In this document: positions 1 to 11,880 of the stretch, piece after piece
How positions within the stretch are numbered: position 1 is the stretch's first letter
How the letters are laid out: the number at the start of each line of letters is the position of its first letter
Notes under the pieces: generated by a model
Told to the model about the DNA's origin: nothing
Seen by the model: the letters and a program-made list of their open reading frames with translations, nothing else
The model's database searches: none
Made by a program: the position numbers and the translations under genes
Assembly: GCF_025698545.1 (NCBI RefSeq)
Contig: NC_068571.1
Span: forward strand, 42,689,733-42,753,732
Reading direction: 5' to 3'
DNA: 64,000 nucleotides
Source: Gossypium raimondii
Taxonomy: Eukaryota > Streptophyta > Magnoliopsida > Malvales > Malvaceae

Positions 1-84
1 TAAAATATGTATATATATATATATATATATATGTGTTTTCATATTTTTATAATTATATATAAATGTTTTCCTTATATGTGCATA

Positions 85-122
<38 letters not shown>

Positions 123-946
123 TATAATTTGGATCAATTTTCTTTCTTTGTTATTATTTGTTTTACTTAATGTTCATTTATTTATTTATTTCATTCTTTA
201 CACATATTATTTTATGCTCAGTATCACATTTATTATTCCATTATGCATATAAATGCCATATTTCAAAAAAGGAAAATGTTTTAAAATAAGGCAATATTTC
301 GCGTTTGGGAAATTCGAGAAAACATGCCCTAAGGTGCTGGGTGTTGATTTTTCACGTCCAACCAAATGGCTTAATATCCTTTTAAAACTTTTAAGAATAA
401 GGCAATGTTTTGCGCTTAGGAAATTCGAGAAAACATGCCCTAAGGTGCTGGGTGTCGATTTTTCTCGTTCAACCAAATGGCTTAATATCCTTCTTCAAAA
501 ATTTCAAAATAAGGCAATGTTTTGCGTTTGGAAATTCGAGGAACGTGCCCTAAGGTGCTGGGTTTCGATTCCTCGTTTATCCAAATTACCAAATATCCTT
601 TTGAATTTTAATCCATGTCGTTCGAGTTTTTTTTTTAAGGATCGTATTTTAAATTTCTTTAAAGTTTTCAGTTTTTCGACACTAAGACATTAAGTAATCA
701 ACTAGGTACCAATTTTGGGCGACGAGGGTGCTAATCCTTCCTCGTATGAATCGACTCCGAACCCATTTTTCTGAATTTCGTGGACCAAAATCGTTGTTTT
801 AAATTAAATCGTTTATTAAAAATAATCGCTTTGCAAGGTGATCCGATCACACCTCATCAAAAAGGATCGGTGGCGACTCCCATTTTCGTTTTCATTTTCC
901 AAAACCCAAGTCGGCTCCGTTTTTCATCCAAAAAGTGGTGTCAACA
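1..946 (+). mobile_element. Tat-like Ty3/gypsy LTR, 3' part, cut by window start
   Basis: The tail (about 680-946) reads like the ends of the complete LTRs at 4526-6717 and 13407-15594: a GGTACCAATTTTGGGCG block, a GAGGGTGCTAA block, GATCCGATCACACC, GGATCGGTGGCGACTCC, then an end in TGTCAACA. This is the end of an LTR in plus orientation whose start lies outside the window. Positions 1-250 are AT-rich with two (TA)n tracts (about 10-32 and 91-120). The short reading frames here are low-complexity and not genes. Whether it is a solo LTR or the end of a full element cannot be seen. Confidence 0.75.
280..606 (+). repeat. Three tandem copies of a ~112-bp unit with hairpins, inside an LTR
   Basis: The motif AAGGCAAT...TTCGAGAAAACATGCCC...GGTGCTGGGTGTYGATTTT recurs three times, about 112 bp apart. 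Each copy has inverted arms around a CCCTAAGGTGCTGGG core. Copy 2 (426-467) pairs CGAGAAAA with TTTTCTCG. Copy 3 (537-575) pairs CGAGGAA with TTCCTCG, so both arms changed together. The matching region of the other LTRs has related units (see findings). Confidence 0.8.
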
Positions 947-1486
947 AAATGAATTATCTTTTTTGAACTTCTTGTTCAAATTACTTTATATGAGGATCTA
1001 AATCATTATAATTAAGTCCAAGTAATTTATCTCATTTAGTTATTATCATTTCTCTCCCTCTGTTATTGAGAAAACTTGTCAAGTTAAAGTTGTAATCATC
1101 AAATCATGTTATAATTGAATCTTTAATTTATTCAACACATTTAATAATATAAGAAAACTCTAAATAATGTATGTTCCTAACTTTCTTTGAATACCTATTT
1201 TGTGCATTGTGATGGAGCAACTTAAACATATACCGCACATTTAAAACTTCTAAAATGGGTTGCATTTGGCTCTTGACCAAAAGTCAATTGTAATGGAGAG
1301 TGTTTGTCAAAACTTATGGCATGATGCAAACAAGTGTTGATTTATGTAAAATATCATATCCTTATACATATAAGGAAGTTTTGTTCTCAAAATATATGGT
1401 TTAGCTACTAATTGGAGGAATTTAATCATTAATTCCGCTAAACCATTTTATATGTATAAACAACAAGCTTTTGGGATAGTTAATCA
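947..1486. other. AT-rich intergenic stretch, nothing recognised
   Basis: No convincing coding frame, RNA gene or element ends were seen between the LTR end and the next LTR-like block. Confidence 0.5.
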
Positions 1487-2150
1487 TGTCACATCTCAAA
1501 ACCGGGTTAGTAGAAATTGGGTTAATGAACCTAGAGTGGTCACATCCTGTTTTAAGGATAAATGTTGTAGGAGTTATATCAAGTGATTGATCTGATTTAG
1601 TGGTTTAGTGTTCTAGATGTGTGTTTGAAGACTTGTGTTTGATTCTCTTCCCTTAGGATTTTTTTAAAAACATTTTAATTCCATATTTGACCTGTTTCGT
1701 AAGGGTTATCTTTAATTTTTGTAAGTTATTCGTAAGAATGAGTTTGTTGGTTTAGGGGTAAGGTCTTAGCTTACTCATAGGTCCTATGTTCGAATCTTAT
1801 TGTGTGTAGAAGAGAAATTATTTTTGTTCTCCTTGCTGTGCTGTACAAGCTGTCAAAATTTCGGTTAAACTCAAACTTGGAGAAAATCTTATTAGGATAA
1901 CTAATAGGATTTAGTGGGTAGTTTTTTTAAAAAAATTGAGAATAATCCCCTAAAAATCCTCCTTATGGTCGTTTTCCACTTTTCTCATATTTGTTTTTTA
2001 ATCTATCAAACAATCATTCGTCAATTTATAAAATTCAACCAATTTGACAAGTCAATACAACATACAAACATGGCATGCTCAATGTTTCAATGCCATAATC
2101 CTACCCATTCATCCACTACACACCACAAGTTCCCTAGAACCCATCATCTG
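1487..2150 (-). mobile_element. Degenerate LTR-like sequence, outer left part
   Basis: It begins TGTCACATCTCAAAACCGGG, which on the minus strand is a typical plant gypsy LTR end (...GAGATGTGACA). The sequence continues at 3392-3824 and 18301 to about 19300, the DNA into which the hAT MITE and the PIF-like element inserted. Two tRNA-like stretches with weak A and B boxes (about 1580-1650 and 1745-1800) may be SINE remnants. The right-hand LTR end and a target duplication were not found, so family and extent are uncertain. Confidence 0.4.
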
Positions 2151-3383
2151 TAGGGGTGAGCATTCGATCGAATCGAATCAAATCGAAAATTTTCGAGTTA
2201 ATTGAGTTTTCGAATCTCGTTTTATCATCCTAACTTTATTTGAAGTTTTCTCGAATCGAGTCGAGTGAGATGGAATTCGAATCGAATATATTTGTTCGAG
2301 TTAAATTTTAAAAAATAATTTTGGGTCCTTGTAACCATTGTCACCCATCGTAATAAAATTTGACCACCTTAATCAAATTTTTTATTAACTTTCATCACCT
2401 CATAATTTATTTATTAATTTTTTATATACTGGTTAGCTTCTTTGCTTGCTTAGTTGTTTCAATTATCTTGATTCTTGTCACTATGTATTTTGGAATTAAA
2501 AATATATTAAATGTAAAAATATGATTTTTAAATAAAAGTTATTTTAAAAATAAAATGTGAAATTGATACCAATATAAAATTTTAACATGAATATTTTATG
2601 GCATAATTAATAATTCAATTTTAATATAAATATTCAATATGACTAAACAATTCAATAATATAAATAATATAAAATGTGAAATTTAATTTAATAATATAAA
2701 TAGTAGATATAAATGAAATTATTACTATTTATGCTTAGTAATTTTTTTTTGGATAATTTTGATTTTTCTTTGAGAGTAAAGGGTGAGAAGTAAAAGTTTA
2801 GGGGAAAATAAAAGTTTTGGGGAATAAAAGTTTGAGGAAAGTAAATAGGGGAGTAAAATTTTGGAGGGAAAATATTAAAAAATTGGAGGGGGGAGGGTTT
2901 GGGGTAGATGGGAGGTGGGATGGGAAGAGAATAAAAGTTTTAGGGAAAAAGTGGGAGGGAGTAAAAATTTTGGGAGAAAATAAAAGGTTTTGAGGGTTTT
3001 TGGGAGTAAAATTTTGAGAAAAAAATAAATGGGAGAGTAAAATTTTGGTGGGAAATGGATTTTGGGTAGATTGGGGGGTTGGGAGGGGAGGGGAGTAAAA
3101 GTTTTGGGGGCAAGTGGGAAGGAGTAAAAGTTTTGAGGGAACAATAAAAAAGTTTGGGAGTTTAGGGTAAAAATGTAAAATATTATAATTGGATATTCGA
3201 ATTATTCGAATTATTCGAGTTATTCGAATTCGAAAAATCAACTCGATTCGAACTCGAAATTCGAAAAAAAATTTCGAGTTGATTCGAATAACTCGATTAA
3301 CTCGAATAACTCGATTCATTTAACTCGAAATTTGAAAAAAAAATTTGATTTTTTCGAGTCGAATCGAGTTTTGCTCACCCCTA
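2151..3383. mobile_element. Non-autonomous hAT-type element (MITE-like), 1233 bp
   Basis: The ends are terminal inverted repeats: TAGGGGTGAGCA on the left and TGCTCACCCCTA on the right. The element is flanked by a perfect 8-bp duplication ATCATCTG (2143-2150 and 3384-3391), the signature of hAT transposition. Subterminal regions are dense in TCGAA/TTCGAG repeats on both sides. There is no transposase. The middle (about 2768-3170) is a strongly purine-rich strand. A second copy is at 54599-55726. Confidence 0.9.
2768..3170 (+). repeat. Polypurine strand-asymmetric tract in hAT element
   Basis: About 400 bp in which the plus strand is mostly G, A and T with hardly any C, built from imperfect repeats of GTAAAAGTTTTGGGGG-like units. 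The long minus-strand frames across it (P-, F-, S- and L-rich) follow from composition and are not genes. The same tract occurs in the copy at 55210-55540. Confidence 0.7.
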
Positions 3384-3391
3384 ATCATCTG

Positions 3392-3824
3392 AACTCCAAA
3401 ATAGTATAGGCTTAAGCCCGTTGTGATTAAAATCACCAATAAAAATATGCAGAAATTTTGCCAGTAAAAATACAGTCAAGCTACCAGTAAAATGCGATAA
3501 ATCACCCAATCACCTCAAATCTCCAATACAATGCACTGACTACAATATTGCAGATTTTAAATGACGTCCGGTTCTCTACCAAACTCCTGCGTTAACCACA
3601 AATACCCACCCCATGCAAATGCAAATATGGCATACAATCAGTGAAGCACATCATGCTAATCGGTAACGGTAACAATATTAGTGGCATGTTAAAATATTAG
3701 TGGCATGCTTTAACATGCTTTACAATTTCAGTAGCATGTTTAATCATGCATTCAATTAGCAATATCATATCATACAGTTCAGTGAACATATTAACATTAA
3801 TTACAATCGGATGCACACAATCAT
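3392..3824 (-). mobile_element. Degenerate LTR-like sequence, middle part
   Basis: This lies between the hAT element and the PIF-like element and continues the block that starts at 1487. It has short direct repeats of TTAGTGGCATG (about 3680-3735) and no coding capacity. It is interpreted as the body of a minus-strand gypsy LTR by continuity and composition only. Confidence 0.35.
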
Positions 3825-3959
3825 TTAGGGTCCGTTTGTTTGGGGTAAAACATTTTCCGGAAAAGCTTTTCAGTCTTTCCCGGTGTTTGTTTGGCTGAAA
3901 ATGGATTTCCATTGTAAAACATTTTACAAAACACGGGAAAAAGAGGTCTTTTTTAGGGA

Positions 3960-4525
3960 AAATGTCTTACCCTTTTTATTTCGGTAAGACATTTTCCAAA
4001 GTTTTTCCTCCTCACATCCCATCATTATCAGAACTTTCTAAACGCTCTCTCCTTCTCCTTCCCCTTCCCTTCATTGCGTCCCCGACTCATGATTCATTTC
4101 TATATAAAAAACAACCAACAATAGTTTCGTTGACAAAAGGAAAAAAGCCCTAGCCATTTCTAGTCTTTTCAGAAATGAAACTCTCAACAATTTGGTAATT
4201 TTTTCTCTTCAATGTTTTCATCTATTTCCCTTCAACAATTTTCCACTTCAAGCGAAATCAGTCGGTTCGAGTTCGATGTAAGATTAAAGTAGGTAGTTTT
4301 AATTAATTCCTGCGCTTCAATAGATCTATTAAGTTGGCACTTCGGTTTGTTTGTATATTTTTTAAATGAAATTTATTTTTTGCGGAATTGATTAGGTGGG
4401 ATCTTGATCAGGTTCAAATTGTGATGGAGTTAATGATTTTGTGTTTGAATTGAGCCTTTTGATGTGTTTGATTTTATGGGTATTTGATTTTGAACCACTT
4501 CTATTTATGATTGTATGTTTTATAC
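3960..4525 (+). other. Left interior of PIF-like element: promoter/5'UTR-like
   Basis: A pyrimidine-rich stretch (about 4040-4080), a TATATAAAA (about 4101-4109), and a possible splice donor (GATGTAAGA near 4275) look like the 5' end of a plant gene. A small ATG frame near 4174 stops after seven codons. This may be the leader and first intron of the captured gene, now split by the LTR retrotransposon inserted at 4526. Confidence 0.35.
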
Positions 4526-6717
4526 TGTAATACCCAATTTTTTCTGCCCGGGCCCATACAAAATAAAAAAACACAGCAGGAATTACCCATTTACAAGCTT
4601 AGCCCAATAGTATTGACCCAAACTAAACGTAGCCCAAAAACAAAAAAACACAGAAACCCTAAAGAGCCTCCCTCTCCAGTTGCCGCAAGCTTCGGAGCCA
4701 GCCTCCTCCACGTGCGCCACTCCTCCACGAGCGCCATGCCTTGCGCGCCGCACCTGCACAACAAATACAAATAATACAGCAAGGAAAAGGGAACAAAACA
4801 GGAGCAAAAATCGGAATAGATTTCTTTTGATTCTGTTTTTCTTTTCCATTTCGCTATTTAAAGCCGTGAAAATTCTGTAAAGAAGGGATTTTCGGTAAAG
4901 GAATACACATAGAAACACAGAAAAATACAGAGAAAAAGAAAGAAAGATACAAACTTTTTTTGAATATAAAGGTGGTTTTTTTTTCTTCCGGCGTTCATTC
5001 TTTTTTTCATGTTTCTTGTTGATTTATAAAGAGAAGAGAGTGAAGAGGAGTTTACCTCTGTGTTCGGGCCGCCGTTTGCTACCATCTCTGCCGTAATCGG
5101 AGATCTGGTTCAAAAGGCCTACGACCGATGGCGCAGAAAGAAAATTTAAAAAAAAACCCTAGCAGAGCTTCAAAGTTTTCTCCTTTTAGCTTGTGTTTTC
5201 TGCAAATATTTTAAAAAACAACAAGGTAAAACTAATTTAAATAGTAAGGCTCAAACGGCACCGTTTTAGGGGGAATCCGCGCGTCGACCCGACCCGGTTC
5301 TAGGATCCGCGCGTTTTCCTTTAAATGGTCTATTTGCGCATTTGGTCCTTCAAATTTTAAATTGTTTTTAAATCAGTTTTTGTTTATTTTCTAATTTGGC
5401 CCGCATGTTTCTGCCTTTGTTCATTTCAGCCCATATCACTGCACATCGTTTTGGGGAGGCGGATTATTTCCGATTTGGCCCTCCATGTAATTTGCATGTC
5501 GCGATTTGGCACATTATTTTGCACAAATTTCATTTATTTCTAGTTATTTTAGTTTTTTAACTATTTGGTCTTTTTTTTTTGCAATTTGTTGTTTTTTTAA
5601 ATTTATTTACTCCCATCATTTATTATTATTCTTATATTATTTATTACCATCATTATTATTATTATTATTATTTTATATTTGTACATACGCATAGTTTTTT
5701 ATATAATATACATATGTTTTTTGTAGTATACGTATTTTATATATATATATATATATATATTATTCATATGTTTTTATTTCAATTTTATTCCTAATTTCTA
5801 TATATATATATATATATGCTTCTATACTTTGGTTTCAATTTTTTTACTTTTATAAATATATATATACGTATGCTTTTATATCATTTTCATTTTCTTTACA
5901 AATATATGTACATATATATATGTATTTGAATATATACGTATGCAAATTTTCACGATTTACCTATGTATATATACTTATACATTTTATTTTTCTATTTTGT
6001 AAATATATATACATATGATTTAAATTAAAATAATGATTTCATGTTATGCATTAACATTTATCACACTTTCAAAAACACATATTTTGGTTTTGTCAAAATT
6101 TTTGTCTTAAACCACCATATTTTATAATTTTCAATATTTGGCATTCATAATTCTAGAAATATCGTATCCTAACTTATTGGATTGCGATTAATTTTTCGAT
6201 GAATTTAGAAAGCCAAGTATCCATTCTGTAATAAATTCACAAATTTCAAATAAAAGCTTATTCTCGTGAATTCAAAATGTTGGGTCCTAACTTCTGGTCA
6301 TGACATTTTATTATCTCGAAATAAGAATTTTCAAAATTAAAAGGCAATATTCTAGTATTTTGAAGATTTAAAAATATTGTGCCCTAACTCACTGGGTGTG
6401 GTGTTTTATTTCTTTGAAATAAGAATGTATTACTATTTTGATTCATTCATGAAATAAAAAGTTTTCTTTTAAAATCCTTTCAAATTTTTGACCTCAAGAC
6501 ATTAAATAATCAATTTGGTACCGATTTTGGGCGTTTCGAGGGTGCTAACCCTTCCTCGTGCGTAACTGACTCCTGAACCTGTTTTCTCAAATTTCGTAAA
6601 CCAAAATTGTTTTTAAGGTGGGCCGATCACACCCCTATCAAGGATCGGTGGTGACTCCAATTTTTTATTTTTAAAAGTCGACAACTAAATTTTTGTTTTC
6701 AAAAAACGATTTTGACA
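4526..6717 (+). repeat. 5' LTR of Tat-like retrotransposon
   Basis: 2192 bp, starting TGTAATACCC and ending TTTTGACA. It holds a GC-rich block (4540-4760), a TATTTAAAG box (about 4856), (TA)n tracts (5740-5815), and near the 3' end three hairpin units with the CCTAACTTACTGG-type core (about 6161, 6274 and 6370). By eye it is very similar to the 3' LTR along its length, with scattered substitutions and small indels. Confidence 0.9.
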
Positions 6718-6720
6718 GCT

Positions 6721-6739
6721 TGGCGACTCCACTGGGGAC
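6721..6739 (+). other. Primer-binding site of the Tat-like element
   Basis: TGGCGACTCCACTGGGGAC lies three bases after the 5' LTR end. It begins with TGG, as a site complementary to a tRNA 3' end (CCA) must. This motif is common behind LTRs of this type; the tRNA identity was not determined. Confidence 0.8.
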
Positions 6740-6744
6740 TTTGA

Positions 6745-7884
6745 GAGTCGAGCCATGAATTGATTATGCTTTGTCTTTTTTTCGAAATTCAGAAGTTTTT
6801 TAAAAAAATCATGAGTTCTCTTCGCATTCATTGATTTTTCATATTGGTATGTTGGCAACTTTGCATTTTGCATTGCATGGTCCGTTTTACCCCCCTAAGT
6901 GGGAGCGAGAAACTAGTCCTTCGTGAGGTTTTCACCTCCGTGCAGGGTAGTGGACCGCTTCTGGGATACATCCGTACCTATGTCTTCGTGAGATTTTCAT
7001 CTCCGTACAGCCATAGGGAAATGTATCCCCCTGAACTAAACTCGATTCACATGAGCCTATAATGGGTGAGGATCGAGGAATCTGCTGGTTCGGGTACCCT
7101 TACTCTAGAAACTAAGCCTCATATAGTGAGCTTTAGGAACTTGCCCTAGGTAGAGCTATACCAAACCCTAGTGGATTCCTGAATAAATGTTCTTGCTATT
7201 TCATATTTGTGTTGGATTATATATTTTTGGTGTGATACTGACTTGGGTTTATTTTGTTTTGATTGCATGACATCATGATTGCATTGCATTTGCATTTTAG
7301 AAAAGAGATGTTGATTTGAGTTCGATTACTAGATTAGAAAGCTTGTTATAGAATACAGGTTTCTTGATAAGGTGGAAGATAATACGGTGGTCCGAAGAAA
7401 ACATGGCACGAAAAGCCTAACAAGAGGAGTATACGACTTTGCTGCATGACCTGAGGATCCAAATTGTCAAATTTATTAAAAAGTCATCAAATGTTCCAAT
7501 CTCATAAAGAAGCTAATGAACGTGAATGAGCAAGGATTTACGACCTAGATCGAACAAAAAGGAGCTCAAATTCGCAAGATGCATCTTAATATCCGAATGG
7601 TCGATGTCTTCACTTGGAGTACGAGGGTAAAGCCGTATATATATATCCGCTTTGTGTAAAGAGATTTGTTTTCTAGCGAAGTTTTTCTAGTAAAGAATTG
7701 AACCGGAATCAACGTCTCTTTTTTCATTCATTTCATGCATTTCCATTTCATTACATCATATGCATTAGACACCGTTTAATTGATCCTAATTAACTAAAAT
7801 CATTGCTCAATTAACCTAGAAACCAACCAACCAACCCAACACCGATACGGCACTCGGGCAAAGACGAAAGATATGGATTAGAGA
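6745..7884 (+). other. Leader region between PBS and gag
   Basis: About 1.1 kb without a credible long frame. It contains an imperfect direct repeat around 6920-7010 (CTTCGTGAGGTTTTCACCTCCGT versus CTTCGTGAGATTTTCATCTCCGT, shown as AGRTTTTCAYCTCCGT). Long untranslated leaders are usual in Tat/Ogre-type elements. Confidence 0.5.
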
Positions 7885-9360
7885 TTGGAAAAACTCGAAC
7901 AGTGTAAGAAGGAGATGCAAGACCGACTTCAGCTTCAGGTGCAGGAGCGGTTAGATAAGATGAAACAAGAGATGTCTGAGAAGATGCGAGAATCCCAAGA
8001 GGATATTATGGCAAAGTTAACCCAACTGATAACTAGGGGAAGTGATAAAGGAAAGGGCCCCATGGCAAATATCGATGAGGGAAATGATGATGAACATCTC
8101 TATCCTCCAGGTTTCACCCCTCCACATGTGCGAACTCAAGCTGAATACCCGCGCAAATCAACTGTCACCATCATGCCTCAGCAGTTTCGGGCTGGTATTT
8201 CAAACTTCCAAACTGGGCCGGGTTCTAATCCTAAAAATAATCCTGTTAACTCTGTCATTCCTGACTTTGATGAAGTGGTAGAGAAGGAAAGAATGAAGGA
8301 GGAGTTACCGAAACAGTTAAAGGAAAGGTGTAGGTGGCTCGAGGAGAAGTTCAAGGCGATGGAGGTCACTAAGGGTTATCAAGGTGTTGACGCAAAAGAG
8401 CTGAGTTTAGTTCCAGATTTGGTACTCCCTCACAAGTTCAAGATGCCAAAATTCGAGAAGTACAATGGGACGACTTGCCCAGAGGCTCATATCACCATGT
8501 TCTGCAGGTGAATGGCTGGATACGTTAACAATGACCAGCTATTAATACACTGTTTCCAAGATAGCCTACCAGGGGCAGCATCTAAGTGGTACAATCAGCT
8601 GAGCCGTACCACGATTGGTTCATGAAGGGACTTGGCACAAGCATTCATGAAACAGTATAGTCATGTAGAAGACATGGCTCCTGATAGAATCACCCTTCAA
8701 AACATGGAGAAGAAGCCGAACGAAAGCTTTAGGCAGTACGCGCAGAGATGGAGGGAAGTCGCAGTCCAAGTTCAGCCACCGCTCTTAGAAAAAGAAACGA
8801 CCATGCTGTTTATTAACACACTGAAAGCCCCATTCATTACACATATGTTAGGAAATGCTACAAAAAGCTTTTCTGACATAATTATGAATGGTGAAATGAT
8901 TGAAAATGCTATAAGAAGCGGGAAAATTGAGGCGAAAGAGAGTAACAAGCGGTCAGCCTCAAGGAGAAGAGAAAATAAGGTGAACAACACAGGTTTTTCT
9001 AAATCAGTTACTGTAAGTCATCCAGGAAAGGGGGTTGCTAGTCAACAAAGTTCAATGAGACAGGAATCTGGAGGTACTGAGAAGCTCCAGTTCACGCCAA
9101 TTCCGATGTCGTACAAGGAGCTGTACAAAAGCTTATTTGATACGCACGTTGTTTCTCCTTCCTACTTAAAACCCCCACAACCTCCGTATCCCAAGTGGTA
9201 TGATGCGAACGCACAATGTGACTACCATGAGGGAATTACAGGGCACTCAATCGAGAATTGCATTACCTTCAAAAAGCTAGTCGAAAACTCATCAACATGG
9301 GTGTTGTCAAGCTTGATGACTCATCTAGTTGAAAAAAATCCACTTCCTAATCAGGATTGA
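7885..9360 (+). pseudogene. Retrotransposon gag, two in-frame stops
   Basis: One reading frame runs from the Met at 7885 to 9360, broken by TGA at 8509-8511 and TGA at 8623-8625. The N-terminal part is a charged coiled-coil (KEMQDRLQLQVQERLDKMKQ) followed by a KGKGPM linker. The gag core begins at FEKYNGTTCPEAHITMF and includes AASKWYNQL, DLAQAFMKQY and SFRQYAQRWR, as in the retrotransposon gag family (PF03732). A histidine/cysteine cluster CDYHEGITGHSIENC near the end resembles the knuckle-like motif of Tat gags. Both stops fit G-to-A or C-to-T changes (SWRDL to S*RDL, CRRMAG to CR*MAG), as expected for methylated silent copies. Confidence 0.85.
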
Positions 9361-9959
9361 CAATAGGGTGGATGCAGTATATGAGGAGGTGTTGGGAGGT
9401 GTTCACATCAGTGACCTATACAAGGAACAACTGAAGAAGGGACCTTGTCAGATATTCGCCCTTGTAAACCTGGGAGTGTTCTAAATAATTGGACTGCAGA
9501 AGAAACCCTGTAGTATTTAGAGTTTGTTAGAGTAATGTTCAGAACACACTTGTTGCTTTTAGCCTAGAAGCAATAAGAATTTCTTTGTGAAATAGGCTCA
9601 AGTCTGAATATTATTATTTTAATGAATACATTATTGTAATCATCTTTGAGCAAATGTTCTTTCAGTCTTTACGTTTTCGTCGTTCTTTTGGATTTTTCTG
9701 CCAAACCATTCATTCGTTCATTCATATTATTCATACATTCTTTTGTATATTCTTTGGTACCCATTATGGGTCCCCAAATATCAATGACATGAGTGACACT
9801 GTTACAGACCCAGAATCTCCTTTTGAGTGAGACATGTGCTTAGAGGGATCTCATAACTTTGAAGATGACATGGATTGTAGCTTATTTCTGGACTTATTAA
9901 GGATGGTAGAGCAGGAAGGAAATTTTACCTCATGAGACAATAGAGACTGTGACCTTGAG

Positions 9960-10080
9960 GGAACATGCATGACCAAAAAGTAAAGCAAGACGTTGTTGAG
10001 TTACTTCAAGCATTCAAAGATGCCTTCGCATGGTCATACCAGGATGTGCCCAGTTTAAGCGCTGTAATTGCAATCTGAAC
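9960..10080 (+). pseudogene. Remnant of pol just upstream of the RT core
   Basis: A short stretch translates as QDVVELLQAFKDAFAWSYQD, the conserved lead-in (DxFAWSY) before the reverse-transcriptase domain in Ty3/gypsy pol. It stops immediately afterwards, and no RT palm motifs follow. Confidence 0.65.
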
Positions 10081-10299
10081 AACAGCACGATATCGGAAAT
10101 TTGCAGTATGTTCAAGGTGAATATCATGAATGGAGCAATGAAAACTCTACAAGGTTAATGCCACTCTTTCCAGTTTATCACGTTTTTCATTGAAGTTAAA
10201 ATTCTTTCTCTACGGGTATTGGTTGAACAAGTTGGATGAAGCAGAACAGATCCAATCGCAATGGATCAATTGAACTTGATAGAAGGAAAAAGACTAAAA

Positions 10300-10623
10300 G
10301 CTATTCATCTGGGTCAGATGTACCAAGAAATGAATGATACGAACCTACAGAAAAAAGTTTGTCCCAGAGAATTCCACGATGGCGACCTAATGCTGAAGAA
10401 GATCCTCAGTCTACAAAAAATATAACGGATGCCAAATTGGGAAGAACCCTATGTTATAGAGAAGGTCTTTTCCAAAGGAGCTTTGATTTTGAATGAGATG
10501 GGTGATAAACCTACAAAGTCCCATAAACTCAGATTCAGGCAGGAAATACTCCACTTAAAGAAAGAGAGGACCAAGGTAAAAACCCGCAAATGGCAGTTTG
10601 AGTCCAAAAAAAAAGTGATGTGA
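10300..10623 (+). pseudogene. Remnant of integrase C-terminal region
   Basis: The translation contains FHDGDLMLKKIL, then MPNWEEPYVIEKVF and KGALILNEMGD, matching the integrase tail of gypsy pol (the GDLVLKK...PNWEGPYVV type). It sits only about 250 bp after the RT lead-in remnant, so roughly 3 kb of pol is gone. One in-frame stop (about 10423) separates the two halves. Confidence 0.7.
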
Positions 10624-11880
10624 AAAATGAAAAGATAAAAATGAAAAATGAAAAAAGAAAATGGAGAGGCTAAGGTGAAAACCCGCAAATGGCGCCTTAG
10701 ACCAAAGGGGATTTGAGTTGAAAACCCAAAAAGGGCGGCTCAAATGTTGACCAAAATGGCGTTTGAAATTTTCAGAGCAGCTCAAATACTGATCAGAGTG
10801 GGGCATGCAGTGGTCTTGCTATACCTGAATCAATAGGAAAGGGTAAGCGACATCTTGGGGCATCGACAAAGTATTGTAGATCTCCTAAACACATGTTAAA
10901 CTCAAAATGGTCTTCAGAAAGTCTGTACAGAGAAGTTCAAGCTGCGATATCTGGGGCACCTAATCCTTATACCATTTTTGTTATTCTTGGAACACTTCAT
11001 TCATTGCCAAGATATGCATTCCTAAATCATTTTCTTTGTTATCCATCTTTATTATCTTGGATAATCTATTCATCTTAGAGCCATGCTCTAAATCAATTCT
11101 ATTCCTACCCATTATTATGATTTCTTGCAAGCATGTTGCATTAAAATAATAATTAATGGACTAATAAAACTTTCACAAGGGAAGTTTTGCATATTACTCT
11201 AGAAGTTTTTAAATAATACAGGAACCTGAAACAGAACTATTGTTTAGAACGCACCAGGTTGGAAATCTGACAAGGGAAAGTCTAAATTCAGACTATCCCT
11301 TTGAGTTTTTACTGTCTAAAACATCGATTGAACAATACGGCAAGATGTCATGTTTGTGACAAAGCTTCAATGAACAAGCAAGCAATGACCACCAAATAAT
11401 AAGAAGAAGTTGTTCTTGGAGAAGATTTCTTCATTTGTGCTTGAGCATTTGGTATAACACCCTGGGAATGGTGTAAAAGACCAAAGAGTTTCACATCCTA
11501 TATCCTTGAATTGTGATAGAAGAGGATTGAGAAATGGCCAAATCTTTTACATCTTGGTTTACAACGGGAGAAAGATGGTACAAATTTTTGCATCCCAGTG
11601 GATTAAACCTTAAAGGTTACAGTGGGGCAATCTGACTAAGTGTTTCTTTGGAGACGCCAACTGAGCAAGAAGGTGTTATAACACATTAGTGATGAAACCT
11701 TAATAAACTTGGAGTAATAATAACCCAAGCGTTAAAATATCATTTTCATGACATTCTGCATTCATTCAAATGTCATTCATACATGTCTAGTTAGGAGCAT
11801 TTGATTCATTCTGATCATGACATCCTAATCACTAGGCATAATTAGGTTCATAAAGTTTATTATACAGGTCATGTTCCCCA
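10624..11880 (+). other. Non-coding 3' interior of the Tat-like element
   Basis: Begins with repeats of AAAACCCGCAAATGG (about 10577 and 10677) and has no supported frame. Tat/Ogre elements typically carry long non-coding 3' interiors. Confidence 0.45.

Noticed and set aside
7..252. 81-residue frame in (TA)n DNA
   Set aside because: Composition artefact (I/Y-rich translation of TA repeats) inside an LTR.
253..693. 146-residue frame with repeated KFEKTCPKVLGVDFSR
   Set aside because: Translation of the ~112-bp LTR tandem repeat; no start context, and the same units occur non-coding in sister LTRs.
2798..3319. Minus-strand proline/phenylalanine-rich frame
   Set aside because: Falls on the purine-rich tract and TCGAA repeats of a hAT element; no domain.
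4583..4918. Minus-strand frame also found at 13467-13733
   Set aside because: Duplicated because it lies in both LTRs of one element; it is promoter/leader sequence.
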